Positions 40,465-48,564 of a stretch of DNA of 64,000 nucleotides are shown here, piece after piece. Under the pieces are notes generated by a model. It saw nothing but the letters and a program-made list of their open reading frames with translations, did no database searches and was not told where the DNA came from. Within the stretch, counting starts at the first letter, position 1; every line of letters starts with the position of its first letter. The position numbers and the translations under genes are program-made. Origin of the DNA: Streptomyces sp. CB01249 (lineage in GTDB: Bacteria > Actinomycetota > Actinomycetes > Streptomycetales > Streptomycetaceae); assembly GCF_001905735.1 (NCBI RefSeq), contig NZ_LISW01000010.1, positions 140,591 to 204,590 of the forward strand, read 5' to 3'.

Positions 40465-41463
40465 ATGGCCACACCGCTCGGTTCGCTGCGTAGGCTCGTG
40501 CTCGCCCCTTCGCTGCACTCGGTCAGCTTCGCCGGCCGGAAGTTCCCCGTCACCCGGACCCCGGCCACGGACCGGCTGGAAATGATCCCCCAGTCGGTCG
40601 TCGTCGGATTCGAGTGGGGCATCGAGTCCCGGGGCACCGCGGAGGTGGAACAGCGGCTGGCGATGGTCGAACCCGAGATGCGGGGCTTCGCGTACGAGGG
40701 GGCCGCCATGGCGTTCACCGTGCGCGACGCGATACGCGGGCACCGGACCGGGGAGCTGATCCTCGGCTCCGGCCGCCCGCACTTCTTCCTGGCCTACATA
40801 GGCATCGGATTCGCCATGGCGCGGCTGCCCCGCCCGCTGTGGCGCAAGATACTGCCCGACCTCAGCGACATCCCGTTCCACCCCACGATGAGCTGGCTGG
40901 CCGTCGACGGATACGGCTTCGACCTCGCGTACTTCCATACGGCGCGCTGGGTCGACCAGCAGCAGCGCCCCGTGCCCTACCCCTGGGAAGGGCACCCCGG
41001 CTACTTCCTGCGGGCCGTCGACCAGGGCATCGGACGGGCACTGTGGTTCATCCACGGCGGCCGCCCGACCGCGGTGGCCGCGGCCGTGGCACGGTTCGCC
41101 GAGGACCGGCGGGCCGACCTGTGGAGCGGCGTCGGTCTCGCCGCGACCTTCGCGGGCGGCGCGACGGCCGCAGAGCTCGGCCGGATGCGGGACACGGCCG
41201 CCCGTGACGGCTACGCCGGGGACCTCGCGGTCGGCGCGGTGTTCGCCGTCAAGGCGCGGCACTACGCGGACTTCGTACCCGGGCACACGGTCGCGGCGGC
41301 GTCCGCACTGACCGGACTGCGCATCGAGGAAGCCGTGGACCTGGCCGACCGCACCGAGGTCGAGCGCACCGGCACCGGACCCGAGCCGCAATACGAGCTG
41401 TGGCGCCGGAACATCCGCACGCAGTGGCTGAGCACGGTCGTCACCCCTTCCCACAAGGAGTAG
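40465..41463 (+). CDS. DUF1702 (UnbL-type) protein, copy 1
   Basis: A 332-residue soluble protein of DUF1702, the family that includes UnbL of enediyne cassettes. Diagnostic stretches are RGFAYEGAAMAF, HFFLAYIGIGFAMARLPR, SWLAVDGYGFDLAYF and DQGIGRALWFIHGGRP. The ATG follows GGGAG. It lies 39 bp after the flavin reductase, the only real gap inside the operon, and 2 bp before its paralog. Function unknown; the family is tied to enediyne core formation by co-occurrence and genetics. Confidence 0.9.
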   Translation: MATPLGSLRRLVLAPSLHSVSFAGRKFPVTRTPATDRLEMIPQSVVVGFEWGIESRGTAEVEQRLAMVEPEMRGFAYEGAAMAFTVRDAIRGHRTGELILGSGRPHFFLAYIGIGFAMARLPRPLWRKILPDLSDIPFHPTMSWLAVDGYGFDLAYFHTARWVDQQQRPVPYPWEGHPGYFLRAVDQGIGRALWFIHGGRPTAVAAAVARFAEDRRADLWSGVGLAATFAGGATAAELGRMRDTAARDGYAGDLAVGAVFAVKARHYADFVPGHTVAAASALTGLRIEEAVDLADRTEVERTGTGPEPQYELWRRNIRTQWLSTVVTPSHKE

Positions 41464-41465
41464 AA

Positions 41466-42449
41466 ATGGCGAATCAGTTCGGCCGGCTCCGCAGCCGCCT
41501 GCTGACCCCGAGCATGAACGAGACGAAGCTGTCCACCCGCGGCTTCCACGAGAAGAGCCCCGAGGCGCGCGAACGGCTCGAAATGGTCGGCGAGTCCTTC
41601 CTGACCGGCTATGCCCACGCCGCCGCGTCCTCATCGACCGCGGACGCCGAAGTCGGGCTCGAAACCGTACCGGCGGAGTTCCGCGGGTTCGCGTACGAGG
41701 GGGCCGCGATGGGGATGGCGGTGCGTGACGGACTGCCGATCGGCGGCAGCCGGCACGTGGAACGCTTCCTGGACGGCGAGGCTTCGAAGCACGCCTACAT
41801 GGCCTACGTGGGCGTCGGCTGGGCCATGGCCCGGGTGCCGCGGTTCCGCTGGTCGCGGATGTACCTCGCCGACCCGCTGCTGCGCTGGCTCGCGCTCGAC
41901 GGATACGGCTTCCACCAGGCGTACTTCCGCACCGACCAGTACGTCCACGGGCAGTATCAGGACCCCGGCTTCACCTGGCCCGGCGCCCCCCGCTCCCCGT
42001 ACGCGAACCGGGTCATCGACCAAGGGGTCGGCCGCGCCGCCTGGTTCGTCGGCGGGACCGACGTCGAGCGGATCACCGCTCTGCTCGACGCGTTCCCCGA
42101 GGACCGGCACGCCGACCTCTACGCGGGGGCCGCCCTGGCCGCCACGTACGCCGGGGGCGTCGGCAAGGAGGAACTTCAGCTCTTCCTGGAGCGGTCCGGG
42201 AAGCACCGCCAGTGGGTTGCCCAGGGCTCCGCGTTCGCCGCCACCGCGCGCGTCGAGGCCGGGCTGGACAACGCGCACACCGCGCTGGCCACCGAGGTGT
42301 TGTGCGGCACCACCCCCGAGCAGGCCGTCGCCGTCTGCCGCGAGTCGCGGCCCGGTCCCGGCGCCGACCGGGACACGCCGGCCTACGAGATCTGGCGCTG
42401 CCGGATCGCCGAACGGCTCACCGCCGGCGCGGAGGGCCGGGCCCTGTGA
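41466..42449 (+). CDS. DUF1702 (UnbL-type) protein, copy 2
   Basis: A 327-residue paralog of the preceding protein. It shares RGFAYEGAAMGM, KHAYMAYVGVGWAMARVPR, RWLALDGYGFHQAYF and DQGVGRAAWFVGG, but the ends and the linker regions differ clearly, so this is an old duplication and not a recent copy. The stop overlaps the P450 start (GTGA). Two tandem members suggest a heterodimer or two successive steps; neither has been shown here. Confidence 0.9.
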   Translation: MANQFGRLRSRLLTPSMNETKLSTRGFHEKSPEARERLEMVGESFLTGYAHAAASSSTADAEVGLETVPAEFRGFAYEGAAMGMAVRDGLPIGGSRHVERFLDGEASKHAYMAYVGVGWAMARVPRFRWSRMYLADPLLRWLALDGYGFHQAYFRTDQYVHGQYQDPGFTWPGAPRSPYANRVIDQGVGRAAWFVGGTDVERITALLDAFPEDRHADLYAGAALAATYAGGVGKEELQLFLERSGKHRQWVAQGSAFAATARVEAGLDNAHTALATEVLCGTTPEQAVAVCRESRPGPGADRDTPAYEIWRCRIAERLTAGAEGRAL

Positions 42450-43816
42450 CCGCCACCCGGGCCGAAGCGACCGGGATCCGGCGGGTCCCTCCCGGCCCCT
42501 CCCGGCTGGCCACCTTCAAGCTGCTCAACATGCTCCTGCGCGACCGGCTCGCGCTGATGCGCACGGCCGCGGACGGCTACGGCGATGCCGTCCGGGTCGC
42601 GATCGGCCCCAAGACGCTCTACTTCTTCAACCATCCCGACTACGCCAAATACGTGCTCGCCGACAACCCGGCGAACTACCACAAGGGCATCGGCCTGCAC
42701 CAGGCCCGCCGGGCGCTCGGTGACGGACTGCTGACCAGCGAGGGCGAGCTGTGGCGGGAACAGCGCCGGGTGATCCAGCCCGCGTTCCAGGCCAAACGGA
42801 TCGCGGCCCAGGCCAAGGTCGTGGCCGAGGAGGCGGCCCGGATGGTCGGCCGGCTGCGCTCCCGTACGGGGACCGGACCGGTGGACATCACGGGCGAGAT
42901 GACCGAGCTGACCCTCGGCGTGCTCGGGCGCACCCTGCTCGACGAGGATCTGAGCGGCCACACCTCGATCGGCCACGACTTCGAGGCCGTACAGGACCAG
43001 GCGATGTTCGAGGTCGTCACCCTGGGGGCGGTCCCGCAGTTCCTGCCGCTGCCCCAGCAGCTCCGCTTCCGCGCCGCCCGGGCCCGGTTGCAGAAGGTGA
43101 CCGAGAAGCTGGCGGCGGAACGCGCGTCGCGCTCCGGCGGAGACACCGACGACGTGCTCTCCCGGCTGCTCGAATCCGTGCACGCCGAACAGGACCCGCA
43201 GGTCGCCCGGCGCAGGCTGCGCGACGAGCTGGTCACCCTGCTGCTCGCCGGGCACGAGACCACGGCCAGCACCCTCAGCTGGGCCTTCCACCTCATCGAC
43301 CAGGACCCCGAGGTGGCCGAGCGGCTGCGCGACGAGGCCCGCAGCGTGCTCGGCGACCGGCTGCCCGAGTACGAGGACCTGCACCGGCTGACGTACACCT
43401 CCATGGTGGTGGAGGAGACCATGCGGCTCTACCCGCCGGTATGGATGCTCTCCCGGATCGCCCAGGCCCCCGACGTGATCGCCGGATACGGCATTCCCAA
43501 GGGCGCCGACGTGGTGGTGTGCCCCTACACGCTGCACCGGCACCCCGGGTTCTGGGAGCAGCCCGAACGCTTCGACCCGGAGCGCTTCGACCGGCGGCGA
43601 CGGGCGCAGCGCCCCCGCTACGCGTACATCCCGTTCGGCGCCGGACCACGGTTCTGCGTGGGGAACCACCTCGGGATGATGGAAGCGGTGTTCGTCATCG
43701 CGATGGTCATGCGTGAACTCCGCCTGGTGCTGCCGAAGGGCGCGTCCGTGGTGCCCGAGCCGATGCTCTCGCTGCGTGTACGCGGGGGCCTGCGGATGTC
43801 CGTGCGGAAAGCGTGA
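42446..43816 (+). CDS. Cytochrome P450 of the enediyne operon (E7-like)
   Basis: A 456-residue P450: AGHETTAST in the I helix (about residue 268), EETMR, and the heme loop FGAGPRFCVGNHLG (about residue 395). The general pattern (MRLYPPVWMLSRIAQ, IPKGADVVVCPY) belongs to the CYP102/CYP4-like bacterial group that oxidises long or hydrophobic chains. That differs from the short CYP105-like enzyme at 2165-3370. Its GTG start overlaps the DUF1702 stop, making it the last gene of the eight-gene operon. It likely oxidises the polyene or enediyne intermediate. Confidence 0.93.
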   Translation: MTATRAEATGIRRVPPGPSRLATFKLLNMLLRDRLALMRTAADGYGDAVRVAIGPKTLYFFNHPDYAKYVLADNPANYHKGIGLHQARRALGDGLLTSEGELWREQRRVIQPAFQAKRIAAQAKVVAEEAARMVGRLRSRTGTGPVDITGEMTELTLGVLGRTLLDEDLSGHTSIGHDFEAVQDQAMFEVVTLGAVPQFLPLPQQLRFRAARARLQKVTEKLAAERASRSGGDTDDVLSRLLESVHAEQDPQVARRRLRDELVTLLLAGHETTASTLSWAFHLIDQDPEVAERLRDEARSVLGDRLPEYEDLHRLTYTSMVVEETMRLYPPVWMLSRIAQAPDVIAGYGIPKGADVVVCPYTLHRHPGFWEQPERFDPERFDRRRRAQRPRYAYIPFGAGPRFCVGNHLGMMEAVFVIAMVMRELRLVLPKGASVVPEPMLSLRVRGGLRMSVRKA

Positions 43817-43841
43817 CACCGGAGCCTGCTCATAGCGGATC

Positions 43842-43893
43842 GCGGCCTTCACGCTGAGCGCGGTCTCACCGATCGCACTCAGCCGAAGGCCGC
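43842..43893. terminator. Bidirectional hairpin ending the enediyne operon
   Basis: Outer 9-bp arms (GCGGCCTTC at 43842-43850, complement 43885-43893), an inner CTGAG/CTCAG pair and a CGGT-CTC-ACCG tip make one long imperfect hairpin. It lies between the P450 stop and the converging TetR gene. Confidence 0.7.
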
Positions 43894-43955
43894 CTGCGCA
43901 CAAGGCGGTTGTCAGCCGACGGGATCAGGTACCAGGACCTGTCCGCCGGCGCCGT

Positions 43956-44552
43956 TCATGCCAGCTGTTCCCGTGATACGCCCGTCAGGGCGAGGTTCCA
44001 GACACGTTCGAGCTGCCTCACGATCCCTTCGTGTCCGTGCTCGGTCTCCGGTCTTGCGTACAGATGCGCCTCGGCCCCGTTGATGAGGTGCTCCACCAGC
44101 GAGGTGACGTCCCCGGGCAGGGCGCTGTTGCGGAGCTGGTCGGCCGTGTGGGCTTCGGTGAGGAGGTCCTGCACGGCCGACAGCCAACTGCTGGGCCAGA
44201 CGGAAGGGGCGGCCCGTTCCCGGGCGAGACGGGCCGTGGCACGGACCGACGGCTCCGTCTCCAAGAGGCGGACGAGGTCGAGCGCAAGATCGGCGACCCG
44301 GGTGAGCGGTGGCGCCGTCCGTACGGTCACCTGCTCCACGAGGGCCCGGATGAGATGGCCGCCCTCCTCCTGGATGGCGTCCGCCATTTCCGCCTTCGTC
44401 ACGAAGTGGAAGCCCAGTGAGCCCATGGATACGCCCGCGGTCTTGCTGATGCGGGCGAGCGATGTGCCGTCGTAGCCGCTCTGGCCGAATTCGACAGCCG
44501 CGGCCCGGATGATGGCGGTGCGTGTCCGTAAAGCTCTGTCCTGTTTCACCAT
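43956..44552 (-). CDS. Gamma-butyrolactone-receptor-like TetR regulator
   Basis: A 198-residue protein of the ArpA/ScbR type. It has the N-terminal KQDRALRTRTAIIRAAAVEFGQSGYDGTSL signature and a second HTH half (ISKTAGVSMGSLGFHFVTKAEMADAI) where receptors have LYFHFxSKEELA. The ligand domain is shorter and more divergent, so it may be a pseudoreceptor. Leu8 is a TTA codon (plus strand 44529-44531), implying dependence on the bldA tRNA. GGAG precedes ATG 44552. It converges on the enediyne operon and has a dyad 23 bp upstream. A role as global or cluster repressor is inferred. Confidence 0.88.
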   Translation of the reverse strand: MVKQDRALRTRTAIIRAAAVEFGQSGYDGTSLARISKTAGVSMGSLGFHFVTKAEMADAIQEEGGHLIRALVEQVTVRTAPPLTRVADLALDLVRLLETEPSVRATARLARERAAPSVWPSSWLSAVQDLLTEAHTADQLRNSALPGDVTSLVEHLINGAEAHLYARPETEHGHEGIVRQLERVWNLALTGVSREQLA

Positions 44553-44989
44553 AATGTCTCCAAATATCCTCCGGCTCGCACATTTTTGCGAGTCGCGTAC
44601 TTCCGTGCGGCGCTCGATGTGTACCGAGGTAGCGAAGTGGGAACAGTTGCCCCTGTGGAAAAAAATGAGGGTGCCCCTCTTATTTTTACATCGCGGTAGC
44701 GGGGCTTGATCAAGGTGGTCCAACACTTCGGTACATGTCGTTTCCTGGGTTGCCGTCACCCCTCTCGCAAGGCCCTGGACGGTCGTCGCAGCACGCGGAA
44801 AACGTGAGATGGGAGGCATGGCATGGAGGGCTGCTTCGGCCGTGGCCCTCCACGATTCGCTCTCGGCACGCACTCGAATTCGCCCGGTGCCTGAACATTC
44901 CCGCAGGACACCGAAACAGCTGCACCCGACCATCACAGCCCGCCCATCCGGACCCGTAATGCTTGCTTTTGCAGATATGGGGGAGATGC
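44553..44989. promoter_or_regulatory. 437-bp regulatory region between the GBL-receptor-like and IS701-like genes
   Basis: No gene fits here. Two dyads stand out: CTCGCA-6 nt-TGCGAG (44575-44592), close to the TetR start, and GAGGG-TGC-CCCTC (44667-44679), flanked by runs of A and T. The tract 44640-44700 is far more A/T-rich than the rest of the window. Both are candidate sites for the adjacent regulator. A GGGGGAG ribosome site (44979-44985) serves the IS701-like gene. Confidence 0.5.
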
Positions 44990-46213
44990 ATGGAGACGCC
45001 CGCCACAACTCTCACACAGGCATCGCTGACCGCGTTCGCCAGAGAGCTGTTCGACCACCTGCCGAGGGCCGACCAACGCCGTTGGGCACACATTTATCTG
45101 GAGGGCCTGCTCAATACACCGGGAAAGAAATCGGTACGACGCATTGCCGAAACGGTCTCGGGATCGCCCACCGCCCCCCAGTCGCTCCAGCAGTTCGTCA
45201 ACGCGAGCCCGTGGAACTGGATGCCCGTCCGGGAGCAGCTCGCCCGCTGGGTCGAACGGCGCCTGCCCCCGCGGGCACTGGTGATCGACCAGGTCATCCT
45301 GCGCAAGCGCGGACAGCACTCCTGCGGGGTGCACCGCCGCTATCTGACGTCCACGGGGCGCTCGGTGACCTGCCAGGTGGGAGTCGGCGCCTTTCTGGCA
45401 TCCGACGACGCCGCGGTCCCGGTGAACTGGAGCCTGTTCCTTCCCCGGGCGTGGACCGAGGACCCGATCCGGCGAGCGCGCACCCGCATCCCGGATACGG
45501 CGCGGGCCCGGCCCTTCGCGTCGCACGCGCTGGAGCTGGCCGGCCACGCCGCCCGGCGCGCCCGGTCGCGGCCGCTGCCCGTGGTGGCCGACCTGGAGGG
45601 CACACCCGGGGCGAGCGATCTGATCGGCCGGCTCGACGGGAGCGGGCGCGAGTTCGTCGTCTCCGTGCCCGGCAAGCTCAGGATCGTCCCCGGCAGCGTC
45701 CGAATGGCGCACTGCCCGGTCACCCCAACGTTCCTCGGACCGGTCCTGCCTGCCTACAGCCTTCATGAACGTGATCCCGGCTTCCAGGTCCGTACCGAGG
45801 AGGTGCCCCTGCCCGGCCACCTCGGCGCCGGCACCGTGACGTCCTGTTTAGTCCACGTACCCGAGACGGGGCCCGGGGCGGCGCTGCGCACCTATCGGCT
45901 GCTCGTGGTCCGGAACACGGCGAAGGGCTGTCCCGCGCAACTGTGGCTCACCAACATGCTGGAGACCTCCACAAAGGACGTGCTCGGCCTGGCGGCGTTG
46001 CTGCCCCGCGCGGCGCGTGCGGTACGGGACATGGAGGAACAGGTCGGCCTGCTCGACTTCGAGGGGCGTTCCTATCCGGGGTGGCACCACCACATGACCC
46101 TGGTGTCGGCGGCCTACGCGCACCGCCTGCTCAGCTCCGTCGTCCCATGGGGCGGCGGTCACCCGCTGCCGCGCGAGCGAATGCTGGTGACCTGCGCGGG
46201 GGCCGATCCGTGA
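44990..46213 (+). CDS. IS701-like transposase-family protein
   Basis: A 407-residue DDE-fold protein of the IS701 family. It keeps the conserved frame LFDHLPRADQRRWAHIYLEGLL, GRSVTCQVGVGAFLAS, WTEDPIRRARTRIPD and the late LLDFEGRSYPGWHHHMTLVSAAYA. The first acidic motif reads VIDQVILRKRG, where active IS701 enzymes usually have a DDTG-type pair, so catalysis may be weakened. I found no terminal inverted repeats or target duplication around it. It carries a TTA codon (residue 287, 45848-45850). IS701-like genes without IS ends are common in Streptomyces product clusters; a regulatory role is possible but unproven. ATG 44990 follows GGGGGAG. Confidence 0.82.
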   Translation: METPATTLTQASLTAFARELFDHLPRADQRRWAHIYLEGLLNTPGKKSVRRIAETVSGSPTAPQSLQQFVNASPWNWMPVREQLARWVERRLPPRALVIDQVILRKRGQHSCGVHRRYLTSTGRSVTCQVGVGAFLASDDAAVPVNWSLFLPRAWTEDPIRRARTRIPDTARARPFASHALELAGHAARRARSRPLPVVADLEGTPGASDLIGRLDGSGREFVVSVPGKLRIVPGSVRMAHCPVTPTFLGPVLPAYSLHERDPGFQVRTEEVPLPGHLGAGTVTSCLVHVPETGPGAALRTYRLLVVRNTAKGCPAQLWLTNMLETSTKDVLGLAALLPRAARAVRDMEEQVGLLDFEGRSYPGWHHHMTLVSAAYAHRLLSSVVPWGGGHPLPRERMLVTCAGADP

Positions 46214-46696
46214 GCGCCCCGCCGGGTGGCCACCCAGGGGGGCTCAGGCTGGGTACTCCCGCGACACCTTCGCCAGCGGGTCGCGTAAGAAGCCCGGAGC
46301 AGCCAGGCCCAGGCTCCGCGGGCGGGGCGCGTGTCCGTTGAAGAAGAAGGACGGGGCTGGAGGTTCGGGGGACGCTGACCTGTTCCGTACATCGACTGGG
46401 GCAGGTATGTGCGTCAAGGCGTGCCGCCTTCCCTGAAGGAGAGTGGGGGATACGCGGCGAATGCTAAGGGCGCCGAAGCTTTTCCGGGGGGCGGCACCGG
46501 CAACTCAGCACTTTGGGAGAAGGGCCGGCACTTGTTCTCTGGCCGCCAGGGATTACGGGACAGCGCCACCGCGTCCCCGTCTCCCGTCGGGAACCCGTCG
46601 GAAAGAGCTCAGTGGCTCCTGGGCAAGACCGCCCTCCATATGCCATAGGCATATGGAGGGCAGCGAAATCCCCGGACGGGCAGGAGCGGGGACAGC
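46214..46696. other. 483-bp intergenic region
   Basis: No convincing gene, RNA or IS end was seen. It holds a 12-bp palindrome GGGTGGCCACCC (46224-46235) just after the IS701-like stop, and the long perfect hairpin at 46631-46661. A few short open frames have poor codon bias. It may contain decayed insertion-sequence remains, but no recognisable end survives. Confidence 0.4.
46631..46661. terminator. Perfect hairpin downstream of the araC gene
   Basis: Perfect 14-bp arms (GCCCTCCATATGCC at 46631-46644, complement 46648-46661) with a 3-nt loop ATA, 36 bp beyond the minus-strand araC stop. No T-run follows, as usual for high-GC terminators. Confidence 0.6.
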
Positions 46697-47539
46697 TCAC
46701 AGGCGGGCCGGGGCGCGCAAGTGCGCGCCGATCGCCGTCGCGTCGTGCCGGCGGCGTACCCCTCCGGACGTGGCATCCGCACTACTCCCGGGCACGGCGA
46801 TCAGCACCGGCGGGTCCAGCGGGCTGGCCGGGCGGAGCACCACGTCTGCGGGCATCAGCAGCACCCCGGGCCTGACCGTGACGGGCCCGCAGCGTCCGAC
46901 GGACAGGTTCTCCGGGCCTCCGTGTCCGCGGCCGGCCACGACCGAGGGGCTTCCGTAGGGGACGGAGGCGGCCATCAGATACCAGGTCCCCGGCTGGACG
47001 TCGCGCAGTTCGAACGGGCCGGGTCCGTCCATGATGGTGCACTGCGCGGGGCTGCCCTGGGGGATGGGGGTCTCGAAGAGCCCGACGAACACCTGCCCAA
47101 GGGGCCGGTCGCCCGGCAGCACGATGCGGCCGTGCACGGAGAGCCCCTGAGCGGAACCGGAAGCACTTGCCAGTGATGTCGGCTGCGGGGTCAAACCCCT
47201 GAAATTCCCGTCCAGTTCCCGGAATCTGCTCGGCGATATTCCGACACACTCTTTGAACCGCGAGCTAAATGTCCCCACACTGCCGTATCCGACCTGGGCG
47301 CTGATATCCGCGACACTGTGCTCGGTGCCGACCAGAAGGCGCTTCGCCTCTTGAATGCGGAGCGCGGACAGAAAGCGCCCCGGCGAAACGCCCGTCACCT
47401 CCCTGAACATCCGGGAGAAATGGAACTTGCTGAACTGTGCGGTCCTTGCCAGGTCGTCAGTGGTCAGATCCTGGTCAAGACGTTCATGCATATAGTCGAT
47501 GACCTGGAGGATTGCGATCTCCATGGAAGCGGTGGTCAT
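46697..47539 (-). CDS. AraC-family regulator with N-terminal HTH
   Basis: A 280-residue regulator with the DNA-binding domain first (residues about 5-105: LTTDDLARTAQFSKFHFSRMFREVTG, then SVADISAQVGYGSVGTFSSRFKECVG). A C-terminal beta-rich domain of about 150 residues follows (HGRIVLPGDRPLGQVFVGLFE). This is the reverse of the classical AraC order. ATG 47539 follows AAGGGG. It starts 20 bp after the StrR-like gene, same strand, so the two form an operon. An AraC regulator near a StrR activator also occurs in known enediyne loci, as I recall. Confidence 0.9.
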   Translation of the reverse strand: MTTASMEIAILQVIDYMHERLDQDLTTDDLARTAQFSKFHFSRMFREVTGVSPGRFLSALRIQEAKRLLVGTEHSVADISAQVGYGSVGTFSSRFKECVGISPSRFRELDGNFRGLTPQPTSLASASGSAQGLSVHGRIVLPGDRPLGQVFVGLFETPIPQGSPAQCTIMDGPGPFELRDVQPGTWYLMAASVPYGSPSVVAGRGHGGPENLSVGRCGPVTVRPGVLLMPADVVLRPASPLDPPVLIAVPGSSADATSGGVRRRHDATAIGAHLRAPARL

Positions 47540-47559
47540 GGGTAACCCCTTCGAAGGAT

Positions 47560-48564
47560 TCAAGCGCGGGAACGGCCGGCGGGAACTGACTGCATCCTTT
47601 CCCTGTCCGAAAGTTCTTCAGCGAAGCGCCGCCAGGCGTCCGCACACTTCAGCGCGATTTCCGCAACGGTCTCCGTGCAGTGCGGCGGAATCGCGTCGAC
47701 ACGTTCTTTCCATGCCTTGTCCGTGAGGAAATGCCCGTGCAGCCAGCGCAGGAATTCCCGTCCGGCCTGCGAGTTCCGGAGGGACGGGTTGTTGCTCAGG
47801 ATGCGCAGCCGGTCGCGGGCGGTGCGCGCCATCACGGGCCGCCCGCCGCAAAGCTGGGGGTCTCGCGCCGTGGGCACCCGGGGCGGGACCAGAGACGGCT
47901 GGGCCCGGGGGGCGTGCTCCTCCTCGTGTCCGCGCGCGCACTCCCCCGCGCTCTGCGGGGCGCCGCCGGACAGCGCCCCCGCCGTCCGCTCGCCGGGTTC
48001 CCGCTGCTCTCCGGGGTTGCTGCGCCCGGGTGTGGCGGCCTGGGCGCATGCGGCGGTGACCGGCTCGGGCAGCCTGGCCGCACCGCCGGCATGGTCGGGC
48101 TCCGCCGCGCCAACCGCGGCGCGCCAGCGCACCTCGGCCACGACGCCGGCGTCGAGCCCGGTGTAGACGGCGACGCTCAGGTCGGACATGGCGGGGAAGC
48201 TGTCGAGGATGCGTCGCACGGCGGCGCTGCGGTCGGCCAGCGTCAGAAGCAGGCCGTCGGCGGTATTCCGGGCGACCGCCTGGATGAACGCCTCGGCTTC
48301 GGACCCGACGAAGAACTGGGTGTCGACCGTGTCGAGTCCGAGAATTATTGCTGCCCTGACCCGGTGTATCCCGTCGATCACCCGCATGGACGGGCTGTGC
48401 ACCAGAATCGGCGGCAGCGAGGGGAAGACATCAGCGAGGCGGCGCGCATGAGCTTCGTCGACCCCGTTGATACGCGGTGAATCCGCGACCACGAGGTCTT
48501 TCACGTACACGGACTGGGTGAAGTAAGGCGGTTGGTCCCTCATTCGTGCAGCGATTCCGTTCAC
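47560..48564 (-). CDS. StrR-like (ParB-fold) pathway activator
   Basis: A 334-residue StrR-family regulator. The ParB/sulfiredoxin-like N-domain has DSPRINGVDEAHARRLADVF, LPPILVHSPSMRVIDGIHRV and GSEAEAFIQAVARNTADGL. A middle HTH region follows, then an Ala/Pro/Gly-rich linker, and a C-domain with NNPSLRNSQAGREFLRWLHGH and PPHCTETVAEIALKCADAW, as in StrR-type activators of aminoglycoside, glycopeptide and enediyne clusters. The GTG start at 48564 has GGAGG at 5 nt, better than the further-upstream alternatives. Probably the direct activator of the enediyne genes. Its sites should be palindromic; none matching the StrR consensus was certain. Confidence 0.9.
   Translation of the reverse strand: MNGIAARMRDQPPYFTQSVYVKDLVVADSPRINGVDEAHARRLADVFPSLPPILVHSPSMRVIDGIHRVRAAIILGLDTVDTQFFVGSEAEAFIQAVARNTADGLLLTLADRSAAVRRILDSFPAMSDLSVAVYTGLDAGVVAEVRWRAAVGAAEPDHAGGAARLPEPVTAACAQAATPGRSNPGEQREPGERTAGALSGGAPQSAGECARGHEEEHAPRAQPSLVPPRVPTARDPQLCGGRPVMARTARDRLRILSNNPSLRNSQAGREFLRWLHGHFLTDKAWKERVDAIPPHCTETVAEIALKCADAWRRFAEELSDRERMQSVPAGRSRA

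Noticed and set aside
46214..46696. Possible IS701 inverted-repeat end after the transposase-like gene
   Set aside because: No stretch matched any sequence upstream of the gene as an inverted terminal repeat; the perfect hairpin at 46631-46661 is a terminator-type dyad.
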